From an uncultured Clostridia bacterium (GTDB lineage: Bacteria; Bacillota; Clostridia; Oscillospirales; Acutalibacteraceae), in the NCBI GenBank assembly GCA_946410005.1, contig CAMJYS010000035.1, forward strand, positions 1 through 7,800: DNA of 7,800 nucleotides, read 5' to 3'. Position 1 is the stretch's first letter. Every line of letters begins with the position of its first letter. Shown here piece after piece: positions 6,579 to 7,800 of the stretch. The notes beneath the pieces are model-generated. The model worked only from the letters and a program-made list of their open reading frames with translations. It searched no databases and was not told the DNA's origin. The position numbers were made by a program, and so were the translations under genes.

Positions 6579-7577
6579 CTAAAAATTTGTTTTATATATA
6601 GATTCTATCAAATTTCCATTCGGAAAGTCCATTAGAACTATACCAAATTTTTTATTTGAACCGTTTTTTTCAAAAAATTCTTTAAAAGACGGGTTAATTT
6701 GTATTGCCACTGCCCATAAAATATAGTACCCCACGCAACTAGTAAAATTGACAACAAATTTATCTTTTAAATTTTCTTTCCAAATTTTATTATAAAAATT
6801 TTTTATACACTCCATTTTTTCGTTCTTGGTTTTTGCTTTATATTCATCTTGTAAAAAGCAATCATTACCATCTATTTTAGCTAATTTATAAGACGCATTA
6901 TCACCCCAGTTAGAATAAACGAATGCTCCGCCGTCAATATCTCCACAATCTCTTGCAAAAACCAGAAATTTTCCCCTAACATCGGCAACTGTAAGTTCGG
7001 ACAAATTCATTCCGCTTTTTTTTCTGTAATAATATTTACTTTTACTTGTCAATAGACCACCTATATTATTCTTAAAATCATTTTTATTAGTATCTTTTTC
7101 TTCTCGTTTTATCTGCAATATAACAAATTCTGATGGATTATTCTCTAAAAATTTATTTACATAATCAAGTACATCGGATAATTTTAATTCATTTTCTTTA
7201 TTTGTAATTATAGATTTATAACATTTCAATATACCATGACAAATTGTTCCGTTTGAATCTACTCGTAAATCAAGATATCTAATTCCTGAATTTAATTGAG
7301 CGTATATGCTGCTGTTCTGACAACTTGCAACAACTCCCGTGACAATTCCTTGTGTATACCTCGCACCGCTGTCATGAGTTCCGGGAATATTCATATCACA
7401 AATTTTTTTACTGTCTTTAACATTTTTCATCCAGTACATTGCAGGGCCTTTGGAATCAACATTAAATTTTTCATCAAAACCGATTATAACACTTGTAAAT
7501 ATTATAAATATAACATAATAAGCGACACTTATAAACGCCATAAATCTTTTGGAAATAGCATTATATCTTGAATTCAT
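6579..7577 (-). CDS. Phosphatidylinositol-specific phospholipase C-like protein (PI-PLC X domain), membrane-anchored or secreted
   Basis: Bacterial PI-PLCs cleave phosphatidylinositol (and often GPI anchors) by metal-independent acid-base catalysis outside the cell. The 332-residue protein has a basic start and one hydrophobic segment (about 12-33) with no clear cleavage motif, so a signal anchor is likelier than a cleaved signal. Catalytic residues line up with Bacillus cereus PI-PLC: His68-Asp69 in NIPGTHDSG, Asp103 and Arg105 in YLDLRVD, His114 in CHGIL and Asp317 in VLMDFPNG. The His-to-Asp and His-to-Arg distances (35 and 37) equal those of the B. cereus enzyme. FVILQIKRE (151-159) is a typical core strand. 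I chose ATG 7575-7577: a GTG 12 bases upstream overlaps the AAGGAG site (7589-7594) and cannot be the start, while a TTG at 7581-7583 is a weaker alternative. It lies 24 bases after an ABC-F gene and 20 before nth. Substrate is inferred from the family. Confidence 0.9.
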   Translation of the reverse strand: MNSRYNAISKRFMAFISVAYYVIFIIFTSVIIGFDEKFNVDSKGPAMYWMKNVKDSKKICDMNIPGTHDSGARYTQGIVTGVVASCQNSSIYAQLNSGIRYLDLRVDSNGTICHGILKCYKSIITNKENELKLSDVLDYVNKFLENNPSEFVILQIKREEKDTNKNDFKNNIGGLLTSKSKYYYRKKSGMNLSELTVADVRGKFLVFARDCGDIDGGAFVYSNWGDNASYKLAKIDGNDCFLQDEYKAKTKNEKMECIKNFYNKIWKENLKDKFVVNFTSCVGYYILWAVAIQINPSFKEFFEKNGSNKKFGIVLMDFPNGNLIESIYKTNF

Positions 7578-7588
7578 ATTCAAACACA

Positions 7589-7594
7589 CTCCTT
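7589..7594 (-). promoter_or_regulatory. Ribosome binding site that decides the PI-PLC start
   Basis: On the minus strand this is AAGGAG. It ends 11 bases before ATG 7575-7577 and overlaps the first base of the in-frame GTG at 7587-7589, which rules that GTG out. The distance is slightly long, so initiation at TTG 7581-7583 (5 bases away) remains possible. Confidence 0.7.
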
Positions 7595-7601
7595 ACATTT
7601 T

Positions 7602-7790
7602 TTACCCCAAATAATTTTTTAAATTAATTATTTTATCAATCCAAGTGCTATAAAAATTTTCTTCATGAGATACTAAAATCAAATTTCCTTCCCATTTTTT
7701 CAGCTGTTCTCTTAAAACTTCCTTCGAATCGACATCTAAATGATTTGTAGGCTCGTCCATTATTAAAAAATTCGATTTTCTGTTTGCAAA
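7602..7790 (-). CDS. ABC-F family ATPase, C-terminal 62 residues (cut by contig edge)
   Basis: ABC-F proteins are soluble twin-ATPase factors that bind ribosomes, acting in translation or in protection from ribosome-targeting antibiotics. The fragment contains the Walker B and D-loop of the second ATPase, FLIMDEPTNHLD (8-19), with catalytic Glu13, and the H-switch LILVSHE (37-43). DEPTNHLD is diagnostic for ABC-F rather than membrane ABC transporters. The protein stops about 20 residues after the H-switch, so it lacks the C-terminal extension seen in Uup and some resistance factors. The subfamily cannot be named from this piece. The stop codon is 24 bases before the PI-PLC start, so the two genes and nth look like one transcript. 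The rest of the gene (normally 500 or more residues) lies beyond the artificial edge. Confidence 0.9.
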   Translation of the reverse strand, partial: FANRKSNFLIMDEPTNHLDVDSKEVLREQLKKWEGNLILVSHEENFYSTWIDKIINLKNYLG

Positions 7791-7791
7791 A

Positions 7792-7800
7792 AGATCGGAA
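7792..7800 (+). other. Probable Illumina adapter start at right edge
   Basis: AGATCGGAA is the first nine bases of the universal Illumina adapter as seen in read-through. Nine bases alone could be chance, and the ABC-F frame stays open across them. However, a certain adapter at the left edge and the exact placement at the end of the window make contamination the likelier reading. Translated, these bases would put Asp where a Lys or Arg is usual in the ABC-F helix before Walker B. Confidence 0.75.

Noticed and set aside
7296..7571. Plus-strand open frame of 91 codons
   Set aside because: Antisense to the N-terminal part of the PI-PLC gene, which has clear catalytic motifs.
7578..7589. GTG at 7587-7589 as the PI-PLC start (336 residues)
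   Set aside because: This GTG overlaps the Shine-Dalgarno AAGGAG itself, so ribosomes would not initiate there.
1..7800. Mobile element, CRISPR array or defence system
   Set aside because: No transposase, integrase, terminal inverted repeats, direct-repeat array or recognisable defence gene was found on either strand.

Overview
The window looks like a short assembled fragment from a low-G+C Clostridia-type Bacillota (Firmicutes). Four things point there: strong A+T bias, purine-rich Shine-Dalgarno sites, frequent GTG/TTG starts, and a type IIA topoisomerase pair with the diverged motifs I associate with a second, non-gyrase topoisomerase of Clostridia. Bases 1-41 are Illumina P5/Read 1 adapter, and the last nine bases match the start of the opposite adapter. 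Both edge genes are therefore cut at artificial ends, not natural ones.

Left part (42-4780, minus strand): a tightly spaced operon reading right to left. It holds a GyrB/ParE-like ATPase/TOPRIM subunit with a TTG start, a GyrA/ParC-like cleavage subunit, and the first 158 codons of phosphopentomutase (deoB, GTG start). Both intergenic gaps are 19 bases. A near-consensus vegetative promoter (TTGACC, 17-base spacer, TATAAT) lies about 80-110 bases upstream of the TTG start. The two topoisomerase subunits should form one A2B2 strand-passage enzyme. deoB is a nucleoside-salvage gene that shares the transcript.

Middle (4781-5894): a 382-base divergent intergenic region, then one plus-strand gene for a 243-residue secreted protein that I do not recognise. 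It has its own promoter, a perfect 7+1+7 palindrome at the predicted transcription start, a good ribosome binding site and a clear signal peptide. Its CpG content is about one third of that in deoB or nth. It is the least explained element here and the best lead for something undescribed.

Right part (5944-7790, minus strand): a second co-directional cluster. It contains the C-terminal end of an ABC-F ATPase, a membrane-anchored or secreted PI-PLC-like phosphodiesterase with all five expected catalytic residues, and endonuclease III (nth) with its [4Fe-4S] cysteines. nth converges on the secreted-protein gene across 49 bases with no convincing terminator. I found no RNA genes, CRISPR arrays, insertion sequences or tRNAs.
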